A stretch of DNA of 64,000 nt from Streptomyces nigrescens (GCA_024349765.1 AP026073.1:4526001-4590000), one strand, 5' to 3'; positions 51,699 to 61,036 are shown, counted from the first letter of the stretch. The notes: generated from the sequence alone by a model not told the origin. Numbers and translations: made by a program.

Positions 51699-54600
51699 TT
51701 ATTGATCCTTTTGGGCGCCTTGGCCACCGGGCCCCGGACCTGCATCCGTGGGCAGTCCCCTCATCTGCCGAAGGCGTACCAGCGCCCGGCGCGTACGGGA
51801 CTCTTCCGCACGTGCCCCGATGCGCCGACTGATGCCGAGGCTGGCCTCTAGATGCACCGCTGCCTGCTGAAACCGTCCGGTGTCCTGTTCAGCGCAGCCC
51901 AGGTCATGGAGGACCACGGCCTCCTCGCCGGCGGCTTGGATGCGCCGTACGGACGAGAGCGCAGCGACATGATGGGGCAGTGCCTCCTCGCTGCGGCCGA
52001 TCGCCCGGAGGGCTCTGCCCATACCGTTGCGCGCGATAACCTCTCCCCGGACGTCCGCAATGCTGCGCAGCGCCGGCAAAGCCTTCTCATACAGCAGGAG
52101 CGCTTCCTCAGCCTTCCCGGAGGCGGTGAGTACGCTGGCTAAATTCATTTCGAGAGTCGCATGGTCGCCCCTGCTCCCGATGCGCTTCGAAATCTCCATG
52201 GCTTCGCGATAAGCCTGCTCAGCCTCAACCAGGTTCCCCCTCTTCTGCTGGAGCTCTGCCACATTGTTCAGCGTCCGATACCGGCCCACTTGATCGCCGA
52301 CACGTGAAAAGCCGGAGAGCGCCCGCAGAAAGCATTCCAGCGAGTCGTCGTTCTGATCCAGATGGAGATACGTGATGCCGAGGAGGTTGTAACTTCGCGC
52401 AACCTGCAGAGCATCCCCGGTACGCAATCTGAGGCTCAGGGAGTGTTTCTGCAGTTCCAGAGCCGTCGCATACCGGCCGGTGTGCCACAGCGGGATCGTC
52501 AGCTGGTGTATGGACTCGCTCTCCAACTCCGAGTCCGCCAACGTACGCGCTATCCGCAAGGCCTCACTCGCCGTTGTACGGGCCTCTTCATAGTGACCGC
52601 CATGGGCACACACCGTACTGAGATCGAGAAGAGCGCGCGCCCGCGCGGAGTCGTCGCCCACGGTCTGCCAGTGTGTGACGGCACTGCGCAGCAGGGGCCC
52701 GCCCGTTGCGAGGTATCCCTCCACGTCAAGGAAGCCGGCGAGCACGTGGACCATCAGGGCCAGGGACCCGACCGAGGCGCGAGCTCGGGTGTACTCCAGG
52801 GCGGCCAGCAGGTTCCCGCCTTCGGTGACGAACCACTGGTGGGCCTCGTCGGAATCCCTGAGTACCGGGAGGCCTCGGACATCGTGATCAGCCACCCCGG
52901 TGTCCGCCAGGTTCAGCGCCAGGCGCGAACGGAACGGGTAGGCCAGGCGGTCGGCCTTGTCCGCCACGCGGAGGTAGTGCACCACCAATCGCCGGAGTGC
53001 GTGCCGCGCTTCGGAGGCCGAGTCGCTGCCGATGTCGTTCGGCAGTCCCTCGTCGGCCAGCGTGCGGGCGAATTCCCGAAGGAGGTCATGCATGCGGAAG
53101 CGATGCGGGGACGGCTCGATGACGAGGTGGCGGGCGTTGAGCTCCTCCAGCGTACGTTCGGCCACTTCCACGGAGACGCCGGCCAGCGCCGCTGCGGCCG
53201 GTGGCCCGAACTCGGTCCCGAAGTGCCATCCGACACGGCGGAACACCAGTCTTTGCAGCGGTGCCAGGGCTCGGTACGACAGCGCGAAGATGTGCATCAG
53301 CCATCGTTCGCCGTCATGGATCTCCGCGAGGTGCCCGCCCCCACTTCCCTTCAGCTGCCTCAGCAGGTCGGCATTGGTCCAGGACGGGCGGGACAGCAGC
53401 CGGCTGGCCACCAGCTCGATGGCCAGCGGTACGTAGCTGCACAGCCGGGCTATCTCGGCGGAGTCGGCACGGCTCGCCAACTGGTGCGGGCCGAGGCGGT
53501 GCTCGAACAGGGCTGTCGCCTCGTCGTGCGGCAAACCCTCCAAGGGCATCGGCCGCACGCCAGGCAAGCCGGTGATCCGTTGACGGCTGGTGACGATGAC
53601 CACCGCAGACGGAGAGGCGGGGAGGAGGGGCTTGATCTGCTCAGCCCCTACCGCATCGTCCAGAATCACCAGCATCCGGCGGTCTTGCGTGGTGGTCCGC
53701 CACAGTGACGCCAGCTCATCGACGTTGTGCGGCAGGTTGTGCGGGGCCGTGGCCAGAAGGCGCAACAAGATGGTGAGCGCCCCGGCCGTGTCCAGCGGTG
53801 CCTGGTCGGAGGCATGCGCGCGGAGATCGACATACAGTCGGCCGTCGGGAAAGCGGTCGCTCAACTGGTGAGCCACATGCACTGCCAGGGAGGTCTTGCC
53901 CATACCACCCATACCGCTGATCGCCTCGACCGTGACGACCGGCCGCGCACAGTCAGCCGCCTCGCAGAGAGCCGCGGTGAGCCGACGGACTTCTTCATGT
54001 CGGCCGACCCACGGGACATCCCTGGGGAGGTTCCCCGTGCCCGACCGACGTGTCCGGGACGGCCGCGACGCCGGTGCCTCTTTCGACAGCAGAGCCCGCG
54101 CCGGGGTCCCTGACAGGATCTCCTGATGGATACGCTGCAGTCGGGGGCTCGCGTCGGTACCCAGTTGGCGGACCATCCGATGCTGTGTGCTCTGCAGCAA
54201 CTGGGCCGCATCCGCGGTGCGTCCGCTGCCGTGCAGCGCGAGTGCCAGTTGCTCGACAAGTGCTTCGTCGCCGGCCCGTTCGCCGGCCAGCCTCAACAGC
54301 CCGGGAACCGCGTCCGCGAAGCGCCCTTCCCCCAGGAGGATCTCTGCCCGTAGCCGGGCGGCCGCCAGGCACTTCTCGCCAACTTCGGTGCGCACTTGCT
54401 CAGCCCAATAGGCGCTGATTCCGGCGAGCGGCTCGCCACGCCAGAGGCTGTCAGCCTGATCCAGCAGGACCACCGCCTCGTCCACACTGCCGCTCTCCCG
54501 CACGGAACTCGCCCGCGCGACCAGGCTGAGGTAGCGCCGCAGGTCCACGCAGTCCGGATCGGCCTCCAGAACATACGCATTGGCGCGACTCGTGATCTCG

Positions 54601-54848
54601 GGTGCATCATCTCCGGCCGGCTGCAACGCCCTGCGGATGCGGGATACATGTGCGTAGAGCGCCTTCTTGGCCTTCGCTGGTGGATTGTCGTCCCATACCC
54701 GTGCGATCAGGGTGTCCACGCTCACAGTGCGGCTGGCATCCCAAGCGAGCGCAGCAAGCGTCAGCCGAGTCTTCGTCGATCCGAGATCATTCCGTTGACC
54801 GGCGGCCCGTACCTCGACCGTGCCGGAAAGTCGAAACTGGCACTCCAC
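51699..54848 (-). CDS. AfsR/SARP-type BTAD-NB-ARC-TPR transcriptional regulator
   Basis: A ~1049-residue STAND-type regulator. Order: OmpR-like winged helix (FRLSGTVEVRAAG, then YAHVSRIRRALQ) at ~1-80; BTAD region ~100-245 (LLDQADSLWRGEPLAGIS); NB-ARC ATPase with P-loop AISGMGGMGKTSLAVHVAHQ at ~309-328, Walker B MLVILDDAVGAEQ and GLP-type ARC motifs; then tetratricopeptide repeats from ~680 to the end (repeated EEALLLYEKALPAL-like helices). This is the AfsR layout: a signal frees the ATPase and the N-terminus binds direct repeats at promoters. I favour GTG 54848 (GGGAGGGG 5 bp upstream) over ATG 54899. It is divergent from another STAND gene. GC content is visibly lower than in neighbours, suggesting acquired DNA. 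Confidence 0.9.
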   Translation of the reverse strand: MECQFRLSGTVEVRAAGQRNDLGSTKTRLTLAALAWDASRTVSVDTLIARVWDDNPPAKAKKALYAHVSRIRRALQPAGDDAPEITSRANAYVLEADPDCVDLRRYLSLVARASSVRESGSVDEAVVLLDQADSLWRGEPLAGISAYWAEQVRTEVGEKCLAAARLRAEILLGEGRFADAVPGLLRLAGERAGDEALVEQLALALHGSGRTADAAQLLQSTQHRMVRQLGTDASPRLQRIHQEILSGTPARALLSKEAPASRPSRTRRSGTGNLPRDVPWVGRHEEVRRLTAALCEAADCARPVVTVEAISGMGGMGKTSLAVHVAHQLSDRFPDGRLYVDLRAHASDQAPLDTAGALTILLRLLATAPHNLPHNVDELASLWRTTTQDRRMLVILDDAVGAEQIKPLLPASPSAVVIVTSRQRITGLPGVRPMPLEGLPHDEATALFEHRLGPHQLASRADSAEIARLCSYVPLAIELVASRLLSRPSWTNADLLRQLKGSGGGHLAEIHDGERWLMHIFALSYRALAPLQRLVFRRVGWHFGTEFGPPAAAALAGVSVEVAERTLEELNARHLVIEPSPHRFRMHDLLREFARTLADEGLPNDIGSDSASEARHALRRLVVHYLRVADKADRLAYPFRSRLALNLADTGVADHDVRGLPVLRDSDEAHQWFVTEGGNLLAALEYTRARASVGSLALMVHVLAGFLDVEGYLATGGPLLRSAVTHWQTVGDDSARARALLDLSTVCAHGGHYEEARTTASEALRIARTLADSELESESIHQLTIPLWHTGRYATALELQKHSLSLRLRTGDALQVARSYNLLGITYLHLDQNDDSLECFLRALSGFSRVGDQVGRYRTLNNVAELQQKRGNLVEAEQAYREAMEISKRIGSRGDHATLEMNLASVLTASGKAEEALLLYEKALPALRSIADVRGEVIARNGMGRALRAIGRSEEALPHHVAALSSVRRIQAAGEEAVVLHDLGCAEQDTGRFQQAAVHLEASLGISRRIGARAEESRTRRALVRLRQMRGLPTDAGPGPGGQGAQKDQ

Positions 54849-55073
54849 CAGCGCCCCTCCCGCCGGCTCGGTCGTCCATTCTCCGAGAATGGCATGCACC
54901 TGGCCAAGATGCCTATATAGACTTCATTGAAGGCTGAATTTGACTTAATAGCGAACGTGTTTGCTCGTAGGGTGCAGATACGAGAGAGGTGCTTTGAGAC
55001 TCTGCGGACACCGACGTACCGTTTGACATATGCCCAAGGCATGCGGTCCAGGTGTGAGGGGGAGGTTGCGGAC

Positions 55074-57512
55074 GTGCCATCTCCGGAATTGGGCGACCCC
55101 GAAGAGCTGTTGTCGGCCATGGTCACTTCCGGCGCTCAAGATTCTTTGGCCTGGAGGGAATTGGCCTCCATTGTGCGCGCCGCCGCCCAGGAGGATCGGA
55201 GCCTTGACCGGGACTGGCTCACGGCCGTGGACGGAACCCCCACCGCGGTGCGTCAACTTGCCGCGACTTTGGATGAGTTGTCCCGGCGTGACACGCAGTT
55301 GAATCGCCGGCTCGGAACATGGCTTCGGCGCCACGCCCCGCCCTCGGGCTCATCCGTGTCGGACAACAGCATCGGCGGAACTGCCCGCATCAATGGTCCA
55401 AGCATCCAGGCGCACGAGGTAAGGGGCGGTATCCACATCCATCAACCCGCTCAGTTCCGGCCTCCGGTTCCGCACCAACTTCCCCCGGTGCGGGCCGAGC
55501 TGGTGGGACGCACCGCCGACCTCGAGGCGCTGGAGCGCCTTCGTTCGGGTCATCACGGACAGGCGCAGCTCCTGGTCGTGAGCGGACTCGCCGGCGTGGG
55601 CAAGACCACCCTCGTCTCCCGGTGGCTCCAGCAGTGCGCGGAGGACTATCCCGACGGCCGGCTCTATGCCGATCTGGGTGGCCACACAGGCGACGTTGGG
55701 CTATCCGTCCAGCCGGCGGAGGCATACCCGGGCGGACACCGGTCCGGGCCCAGTTGGGCCGACCCGTCGGACATTCTGGAAGGCTTCCTCCGGGCGCTCG
55801 GCCTCTCTTCGGTACCTACCGGGACGGCTCAGCGCGTCGCCTTGTGGCGCTCCCTGACATCCGGACTGCGCCTCGCAGTCATGCTGGACGACGCCGCCAC
55901 GGCAGCTCAAGTGCGCCCGTTGCTGCTCGGCGCACCGGGCAGTCTCACCGTGGTGACCAGCCGAAGCAACCTCACCGGCCTGGTGGTCGACGGAGCGGCC
56001 CTCCACCGGTTGGGCGCCCTTACTCCGGATTCGGCCGTGGAACTGTTGTCGGCAGGGGGTGGTGGAACGCGTGTGGCACAAGCCCCGATCGCCGCCCGTG
56101 AAGTGGTCTCCCTGTGCGCGTGTCTGCCGCTGGCCGTCTGCCTGGCCGCTGCCCAGCTGGCGTTCCGTCCCCACTGGTCCATCTCCTCGCTGGCCGACAG
56201 CCTTGCTCAGGGGCACGGACCACTCGACAGCCTCCGCGTCGACGGAGAGGCCGTGGTCCGCACGGCGCTGGACAGCGCCTACCACCTGCTCCCCCGGGAC
56301 GCCGCAGCCCTCTACCGACGACTGGGGCTCCTGCCCGCCGACCGCTACGACCTGCACATTCTCACCGCGATCAGCGGTCTGCGCCCCGACAGGACCGAAA
56401 TGGCACTGAACGCATTGATGGAGGCGAACCTGCTGGAGGAGACCGGACCCGGCAGATACCGCCTGCACAGCCTGGTACGTTCCCACGCCTGCCGCTCCGG
56501 GGAAGCCGAAGAGCCTCCGGCCGAGCGTGCGGACACCCTTCGCCGCTTCACCGACTGGTGCCTACGCACCGCCACCAGTGCGGAGAGCATCCTCACTCCC
56601 AGCCATCGCACGGCCGCCCGTCATTACGCCTGTCCGTCCGTCCGCCCCACCCCGCTCGACGGGCCGGCAGAAGCACTGACATGGTTCGACGAACACCGCA
56701 CCGGTCTCATGGGCGCCGTACGGCACAGTGCTCAAGCCGGGTGGCACACCACATGCTGGCAGTTGGTGGACGCGATGTGGCCGTGGTTCCTCCGGTTACG
56801 GCCCGCCGGCGCTTGGATCGAAGCGCACCGCCTCGCCCTCACCGCCGCACGAAGAGCCGGAGACCGAGCCGGGGAAGGCCGCATGCTGACGTCGGGCGCG
56901 ATCGGTCTCAGGGACGCGGGGCAGTACGGAGAAGCACTGTCGTGGTTCACCGAGGCACTCGAACTTGCCGCGGCGGACAAAGACATGCGGCAGCAAGCCC
57001 AAGCGCTCAACGGGATCGGCCACGTCAAACTCCGGGCCGGCCGGCCCGACGAGGCACAGCAGCACTTCGAGCGCGCCCTCGAACTCCGTGAATCCCTCGG
57101 CTATCGCAGAGGAGCGGCGCTTTCACGGATCCGCCTCGGCGAGACAGCTCTGGCCAACGGCGATCCGGCCCGGGCCGCCGAACATCTCGCCCTGGCTCAC
57201 AGCACCCTCGAGCAGGAAGGCGAACGGTATGAGGCGGCTCGGGCGCTCGCGCTCCTGGGCCACGTACAGACCTGCCACGGATCCGGGGAGGAGGGCGTCC
57301 AGCGGTTGCGTGAAGCACTGCAGATGTTCCGACAGCCGAGCGCTCACTCCCGCCATTGGCAGGGACGCTGCCTGGAATGGCTCGGTCAGTCGGCACAGGG
57401 GCAAGGTGACGTCGTCGAAGCAAGGCAGTGCTACGAGGCGGCCCGCGATCTCTACAAGCTCCTGAGCCCCCCTGACACGCAGCGGCTCGAAGACCGGCTG
57501 CGGCAGCTTTGA
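55074..57512 (+). CDS. NB-ARC/TPR STAND protein
   Basis: An ~812-residue STAND NTPase. The first ~90 residues form a small helical domain, followed by a short Gly/Ile-rich stretch (SIGGTARINGPSIQAHEV, then RGGIHIHQPAQF) common in Streptomyces STAND proteins. The NB-ARC core has LLVVSGLAGVGKTTLVSRWL and Walker B RLAVMLDDAATAAQV, with LPLAVCLAAAQLA in the ARC part. TPR-type repeats follow from ~600 (QYGEALSWFTEALELAAADK and RPDEAQQHFERALELRESLG). There is no DNA-binding domain, so it is probably a sensor or effector switch and not a transcription factor. The start is uncertain: GTG 55074 has GGGGGAGG 8 bp upstream; ATG 55041 and ATG 54927 are alternatives. Confidence 0.85.
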   Translation: MPSPELGDPEELLSAMVTSGAQDSLAWRELASIVRAAAQEDRSLDRDWLTAVDGTPTAVRQLAATLDELSRRDTQLNRRLGTWLRRHAPPSGSSVSDNSIGGTARINGPSIQAHEVRGGIHIHQPAQFRPPVPHQLPPVRAELVGRTADLEALERLRSGHHGQAQLLVVSGLAGVGKTTLVSRWLQQCAEDYPDGRLYADLGGHTGDVGLSVQPAEAYPGGHRSGPSWADPSDILEGFLRALGLSSVPTGTAQRVALWRSLTSGLRLAVMLDDAATAAQVRPLLLGAPGSLTVVTSRSNLTGLVVDGAALHRLGALTPDSAVELLSAGGGGTRVAQAPIAAREVVSLCACLPLAVCLAAAQLAFRPHWSISSLADSLAQGHGPLDSLRVDGEAVVRTALDSAYHLLPRDAAALYRRLGLLPADRYDLHILTAISGLRPDRTEMALNALMEANLLEETGPGRYRLHSLVRSHACRSGEAEEPPAERADTLRRFTDWCLRTATSAESILTPSHRTAARHYACPSVRPTPLDGPAEALTWFDEHRTGLMGAVRHSAQAGWHTTCWQLVDAMWPWFLRLRPAGAWIEAHRLALTAARRAGDRAGEGRMLTSGAIGLRDAGQYGEALSWFTEALELAAADKDMRQQAQALNGIGHVKLRAGRPDEAQQHFERALELRESLGYRRGAALSRIRLGETALANGDPARAAEHLALAHSTLEQEGERYEAARALALLGHVQTCHGSGEEGVQRLREALQMFRQPSAHSRHWQGRCLEWLGQSAQGQGDVVEARQCYEAARDLYKLLSPPDTQRLEDRLRQL

Positions 57513-57525
57513 GCCGCAGCCGGTC
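57492..57525. terminator. Terminator overlapping the STAND gene stop codon
   Basis: A 13-bp perfect stem (57492-57504 with 57513-57525) has an 8-nt loop that contains most of the stop codon region. It can stop transcription from both converging genes. Confidence 0.75.
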
Positions 57526-57539
57526 ATCCGGTCATCCGG

Positions 57540-58178
57540 TCACCGCGGCAGCAGGCCTGTCCGGTACCTCAACCGCACAGGTGCTTGTCGCCTTCCGGCT
57601 ACCCACGAACGGACAACGCGCAATGCTCCCGGAGCACCTCCCATCACCAGCCACGCGTGCAGGATCGACGCGATCACGTACGTCTGAGCCGGGAAGCCGG
57701 ATGGCGGCGATTCCGGGCTCGCCCAGAGCACACCGACCGCACCTCGCACGGCGAGCACACATCCCCTCCCCGCGTGGGGCACGGCCACGATGAGGCAGCC
57801 GAGATGGCCTGCGAGGAGATCAACTGCTCGCCGATGAGCCTGGCCCAGGTCCAGCGGCGTACGGACGACAAGGAGGTCCGCATGCTTGGCCCAGCGGGAC
57901 CGCTCCGGCGCATCCGGGTCCGCCCACAGATGGACATCAAGTGCCTGCCGAACCGGCCGTTGAGGTTTCTCTCCGTCACCGGTGCAGGGCACGACGTCCA
58001 GCTGGGCATCGACCACGCCGTCACCCACCGCCGACCGCCACCTGAGCGAAGCGGCAGGATCGTTGGCGAAGGCGCCCGTAGCCGCGTCGGGCGGACCGCT
58101 GACGGCCAGCCGGACCGCGGACCAGGCCGCTGCCGGCAGCGGTAACGCGCAACACTCCGCCCCTACGCCCGGCGTCAC
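57540..58178 (-). CDS. Unknown protein coupled to the TagB-like transferase
   Basis: A 212-residue protein whose GTG at 58178 overlaps the transferase stop (GTGA), so it is translated with it. No membrane helix or known motif is recognised. Segments include ATGAFANDPAASLRWRSAVG, a basic/hydrophobic middle WAKHADLLVVRTPLDLGQAH, the strand LGCLIVAVPHAGRGCVLAVR and a basic C-terminus (WVAGRRQAPVRLRYRTG). It may form an alpha/beta domain. Its only clue is the tight coupling with the transferase, so both probably act in one process. Confidence 0.65.
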   Translation of the reverse strand: MTPGVGAECCALPLPAAAWSAVRLAVSGPPDAATGAFANDPAASLRWRSAVGDGVVDAQLDVVPCTGDGEKPQRPVRQALDVHLWADPDAPERSRWAKHADLLVVRTPLDLGQAHRRAVDLLAGHLGCLIVAVPHAGRGCVLAVRGAVGVLWASPESPPSGFPAQTYVIASILHAWLVMGGAPGALRVVRSWVAGRRQAPVRLRYRTGLLPR

Positions 58179-59416
58179 CTCGCTTCCCCCAAGCTTGTGT
58201 CCTCCCACTCCTCCAGGCACGGCGGCAGCGGAACCGGCGCCACCTCCGGCGCAATGGCCGGTTCACCCAGCCGCAGCAGCCGGTAGAGGAGCGCACGCAT
58301 CCGGCGGTGGAACTGCCCGGGAGCGGAGGAGAGCAAGGAGGCCACCTGCTCGTACTGTCCCGTCCTGTAGTGCTCGGCGGCGTAGTCCAGTTGCTCCCTC
58401 AAGGGGTACAAGGGGGAGACAACAGGTGCCACGGCTGCCAGGTGGGCCGCGGGTGACTGCACGGAGATTTCCCGTCGCGGTCCCGGTGTGAGGAGCAGGG
58501 GGGCCTCGGTCAGAGTGGCGTATGCCGTCAAGGAACCGTGATCCCCGATGACCCAATCCGCCGCGATGAGCGGTGCCTGCCAGTCCGCTTCCGGTGGAAC
58601 GACTGCGATTCCCCGGCCACGGCATGCCGCCAGCCAACTACGGACCTGCCAACCACCATGGCCGGCCCAGACATTCGGGTGGACCAGCATCGCCACCCGG
58701 TACTCCGAGCTGGGAAGCTCACTCAGCAACTGTGGCAACAGTGCTTCGAGCCGCCCGAAATTCGACGTGGGCCCCCACGTCGAGGTCACGACCACCAGCC
58801 GCTGTCCCTTGGCCATCCCCAGCGCCCGGCGATACTGCTCCCGACGCGGTGTGCTGCCGACGATCCGGTCGTAGCAAGGGTCACCGGCCACATGAGCCAC
58901 GGCGAGAGCCTCGGGGCAGGAGCGCGCGAGCGTCTCCAGGTCGCGCTCGTGTGAGTAGACCACCGCCGCCGGGACGATCCGCCCGTCCCGCATCAGATGC
59001 TGACGGCTCATCATCCCCGGAGGGCGCTCCTCTCCGGGCGCCAAGGGGCCGGGGTTTCGGAGCAGTTTGATGTGCCCCGCGCCATGTGAAAGGCGCACCA
59101 GTGGCGCGCGTACCTCGTGCACACCACGGGAACCCGCGGCCAGCGCCAGGTCGAACTCCGTGCGACGGGCTTGTTCCCACGGCACGGTGCCTATGCCAAG
59201 CCCCCGGAGGTATTGGGATACCCCCTCCCCGAAGGCATGTGGTGCAGCGGTGAAAACCACCTGTACCCGGAGATCCGCCTCCAGCAGGCTGAAGACCTCG
59301 CGAAGCCGCTGTGCGTACGTCACGGTGTGAGCGATGACGAGCACCTGTTTGCAGTCTCGTACGGTCGACCACTGCCCCTGCTGGACCAGCGCCGACTCTG
59401 TGACACTTCCGGACAA
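58175..59416 (-). CDS. TagB/CDP-glycerol glycerophosphotransferase-like transferase, function unknown
   Basis: A ~413-residue protein with a GT-B-like look. The N-terminal half begins CKQVLVIAHTVTYAQRLREV and contains RVQVVFTAAPHAFGEGVSQY and VRLSHGAGHIKLL. The C-terminal half has RLVVVTSTWGPTSNFGR, VAMLVHPNVWAGHGGWQVRS and ADWVIGDHGSLTAYATLTEA, where HGS resembles the donor-site motif of teichoic-acid-type glycerophosphotransferases. Similar proteins of unknown function are widespread in Streptomyces. The start is uncertain: TTG 59416 follows GGGGGAAGAGG; a later GTG right before LVIAHTVT is an alternative. It lies opposite the 155-residue gene and upstream of the 212-residue gene. Confidence 0.75.
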   Translation of the reverse strand: MSGSVTESALVQQGQWSTVRDCKQVLVIAHTVTYAQRLREVFSLLEADLRVQVVFTAAPHAFGEGVSQYLRGLGIGTVPWEQARRTEFDLALAAGSRGVHEVRAPLVRLSHGAGHIKLLRNPGPLAPGEERPPGMMSRQHLMRDGRIVPAAVVYSHERDLETLARSCPEALAVAHVAGDPCYDRIVGSTPRREQYRRALGMAKGQRLVVVTSTWGPTSNFGRLEALLPQLLSELPSSEYRVAMLVHPNVWAGHGGWQVRSWLAACRGRGIAVVPPEADWQAPLIAADWVIGDHGSLTAYATLTEAPLLLTPGPRREISVQSPAAHLAAVAPVVSPLYPLREQLDYAAEHYRTGQYEQVASLLSSAPGQFHRRMRALLYRLLRLGEPAIAPEVAPVPLPPCLEEWEDTSLGEAR

Positions 59417-59731
59417 CCTCTTCCCCCATGATTGTCGGTTGCGAACAGTCCTTGAGGGGGATTCCCCGGGCACACCTCGATTTGCTTGCAGACGCCTTGC
59501 AGAAAGCTTGCTGCCCCGCTCACCACGGGAACGGCCTGGGCGCCAGGGTCCGCTCCGTACAGCTTCGTGCGGACCAGGTTCGCGTTGATCACCACATTCG
59601 TCGCGCCCCTGATCGTCACCGACACGTACTATGCGCCGGCAGGGAACACTTCTGGTTCCGACACACGACTCCTCCCACGTCGTACGGGTCCCGGTCCGAA
59701 AACGCAATCCACCAAGCACGTCAGTCTCCGC
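59417..59731. other. Divergent intergenic region, transferase/155-residue protein
   Basis: No gene was recognised in this 315-bp gap. A TACTAT box (59627-59632) could be a -10 element for the rightward gene, but no good -35 box precedes it. Confidence 0.5.
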
Positions 59732-60199
59732 ATGCCCGGCAGCGGATCATCTGGTATCGAGGAGGTCGCCCCGTTGGCAATTCATGCGAATGATGGCTCC
59801 AGTTCTGCGATTCTGTTCCGCTCTCAGCGCACCTTCACGGTCTGGCGCTACGGGGTCGGACACTCGCAACTGCTCCTTCGGGCCGTGCCGGACAGTGGGA
59901 ACACCCTCTGCCTGGACCTGCTCTTCGAAGGCGTGCGTGCCATGCAACTGGTCACTCATTACAAAACGCTGGAGCTTCACACCGCAAGCGACAGCGAATC
60001 CCAGCAGATGCTGGAGTTCTCCGAACTGTCCCCTCCTTGGCGCGAACGGTATCGCGTGGTTTCCCTGCACTCGAAAAGCGGGTCAGGGCTCGTGCTGTGC
60101 AGTCGGATCAGTGCTCTGCGCGGCGGGGAAGACCCGGTGGGACTGCCGGAAGGACCTGAGGGCCGTGAGGTCGTCTGGAGCATGCGCCTGCAGTCGTGA
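59732..60199 (+). CDS. Small protein of unknown function, divergent from the TagB-like gene
   Basis: A 155-residue protein starting at ATG 59732 (first residues MPGSGSSGIEEVAPLAIHAN). It is probably beta-rich: TFTVWRYGVGHSQLLLRAVP, then TLCLDLLFEGVRAMQLVTHY and RYRVVSLHSKSGSGLVLCSR. The pattern 'xYxVxHxxLLLRS...DLLFxxVxAxxL' recurs in small Streptomyces proteins I cannot name. No signal peptide or helix is visible. The neighbours are the transferase pair and a decayed region, so it may belong to the same accessory island. Confidence 0.6.
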   Translation: MPGSGSSGIEEVAPLAIHANDGSSSAILFRSQRTFTVWRYGVGHSQLLLRAVPDSGNTLCLDLLFEGVRAMQLVTHYKTLELHTASDSESQQMLEFSELSPPWRERYRVVSLHSKSGSGLVLCSRISALRGGEDPVGLPEGPEGREVVWSMRLQS

Positions 60200-60467
60200 G
60201 CGAGTCACCTGCGGTGGGGAATTACTGGAGACCGGATTACCTCAGGTGTGCCGGTGCTTGGTGGTGCCGAACATCTCGTCCGTCGTCCCGGAGGTCACGA
60301 GGTGCTCCCTCGGTGGCGGCAGACACGGCCCGGACCGGCTCGGCGACAGGCGGATGTACATCGTCACGTGGTCGGGGCGGCACCGGCCGCGCCCGCCCGG
60401 GCCGGCTCGTACATCGGGCCGGACAACGACCGGCCGCTCCGCCGCGTCGGGTCCTCGGTCCAGCCGG
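60200..60467. other. Non-coding stretch before the truncated AraC gene
   Basis: No gene is supported in this 268-bp region. Codon-position GC bias is weak in all frames; it may be decayed coding sequence. Confidence 0.4.
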
Positions 60468-60770
60468 TCAGGCGGCTGCCTGTCGGTGGCGGAAGGTGCG
60501 GCGGTAGGCCTGGGGGCTGACGCCGAGGGCGGTGTGGAGGTGTTGGCGCAGGGAGGTGCCGGTGCCGAATCCGGCGCGGTGGGCGACGAGGTCGACGGGC
60601 CAGTCGGTGGTCTCCAGGAAGTGGCGGGCGAGGTCCACGCGTTGCCGGGCGAGCCACTGGCCGGGCGTGCTGCCGGCTTCGTCGCGGAAGCGGCGGCTGA
60701 AGGTGCGCACGCTCATGTTGGCGTGCGCGGCGAGGTCGGCGAGGGTGAGCGGTTCGGCCAGGTGCCGCAC
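60468..60770 (-). pseudogene. Truncated AraC-family regulator (C-terminal HTH only)
   Basis: About 100 residues with the two-helix-turn-helix AraC/XylS domain: LTLADLAAHANMSVRTFSRR, then FRDEAGSTPGQWLARQRVDL, and GFGTGTSLRQHLHTALGVSP, QAYRRTFRHR. Full-length GlxA-type regulators have ~320 residues with an N-terminal DJ-1/PfpI domain, which is absent here. At 60771 the sequence switches to the 3' end of an unrelated gene on the other strand, so the gene was cut by a rearrangement. A GTG at 60770 could still start a short DNA-binding protein, but there is no good ribosome site. Confidence 0.75.
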
Positions 60771-60940
60771 TCAGCGTGGTCGTGCTGACCGGTGTGACGG
60801 CCTGGCGCCGGTGGAACGAGCCCCGCACGGCGGGGAGTTCGCGGCCGCCCGCCCGGCCCGGGGTGGCGAGGGCGTCGCTGATGACGGCAGCGGTGCTGTT
60901 CGTGCCGTGGGCGCTGTGGTGGGGGACGTTGCGCCCGTGA
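60771..60940 (+). pseudogene. 3' fragment of a membrane-protein gene
   Basis: A plus-strand frame opens at the junction with the AraC remnant and reads LSVVVLTGVTAWRRWNEPR, later ASLMTAAVLFVPWALWWGTL, ending in a stop at 60938-60940. Two hydrophobic helices and high-GC third positions suggest a true former coding sequence without its 5' part. A strong hairpin follows. Confidence 0.55.
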
Positions 60941-60945
60941 GGAAC

Positions 60946-60972
60946 ACCGCGGCCCCGGACCGGGGCCGCGGT
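60946..60972. terminator. Hairpin after the membrane-protein fragment
   Basis: A 27-bp palindrome, ACCGCGGCCCC...GGGGCCGCGGT, with five central bases as loop, lies 5 bp after the fragment's stop and 64 bp before the converging DoxX-like gene. Confidence 0.75.
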
Positions 60973-61036
60973 GGCCGACGGCTCCCCCCCGGTGAGCCCT
61001 CCGCGCCCGCACCCGCGCCCGCACCCGTTGGCGGGC

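Noticed and set aside
51351-51851. Overlapping frames on both strands between the aldehyde dehydrogenase and the BTAD regulator
   Set aside because: Only the frame at 51220-51423 has a signal peptide and ribosome site; the others have Cys-rich, unlikely sequences and no start signals.
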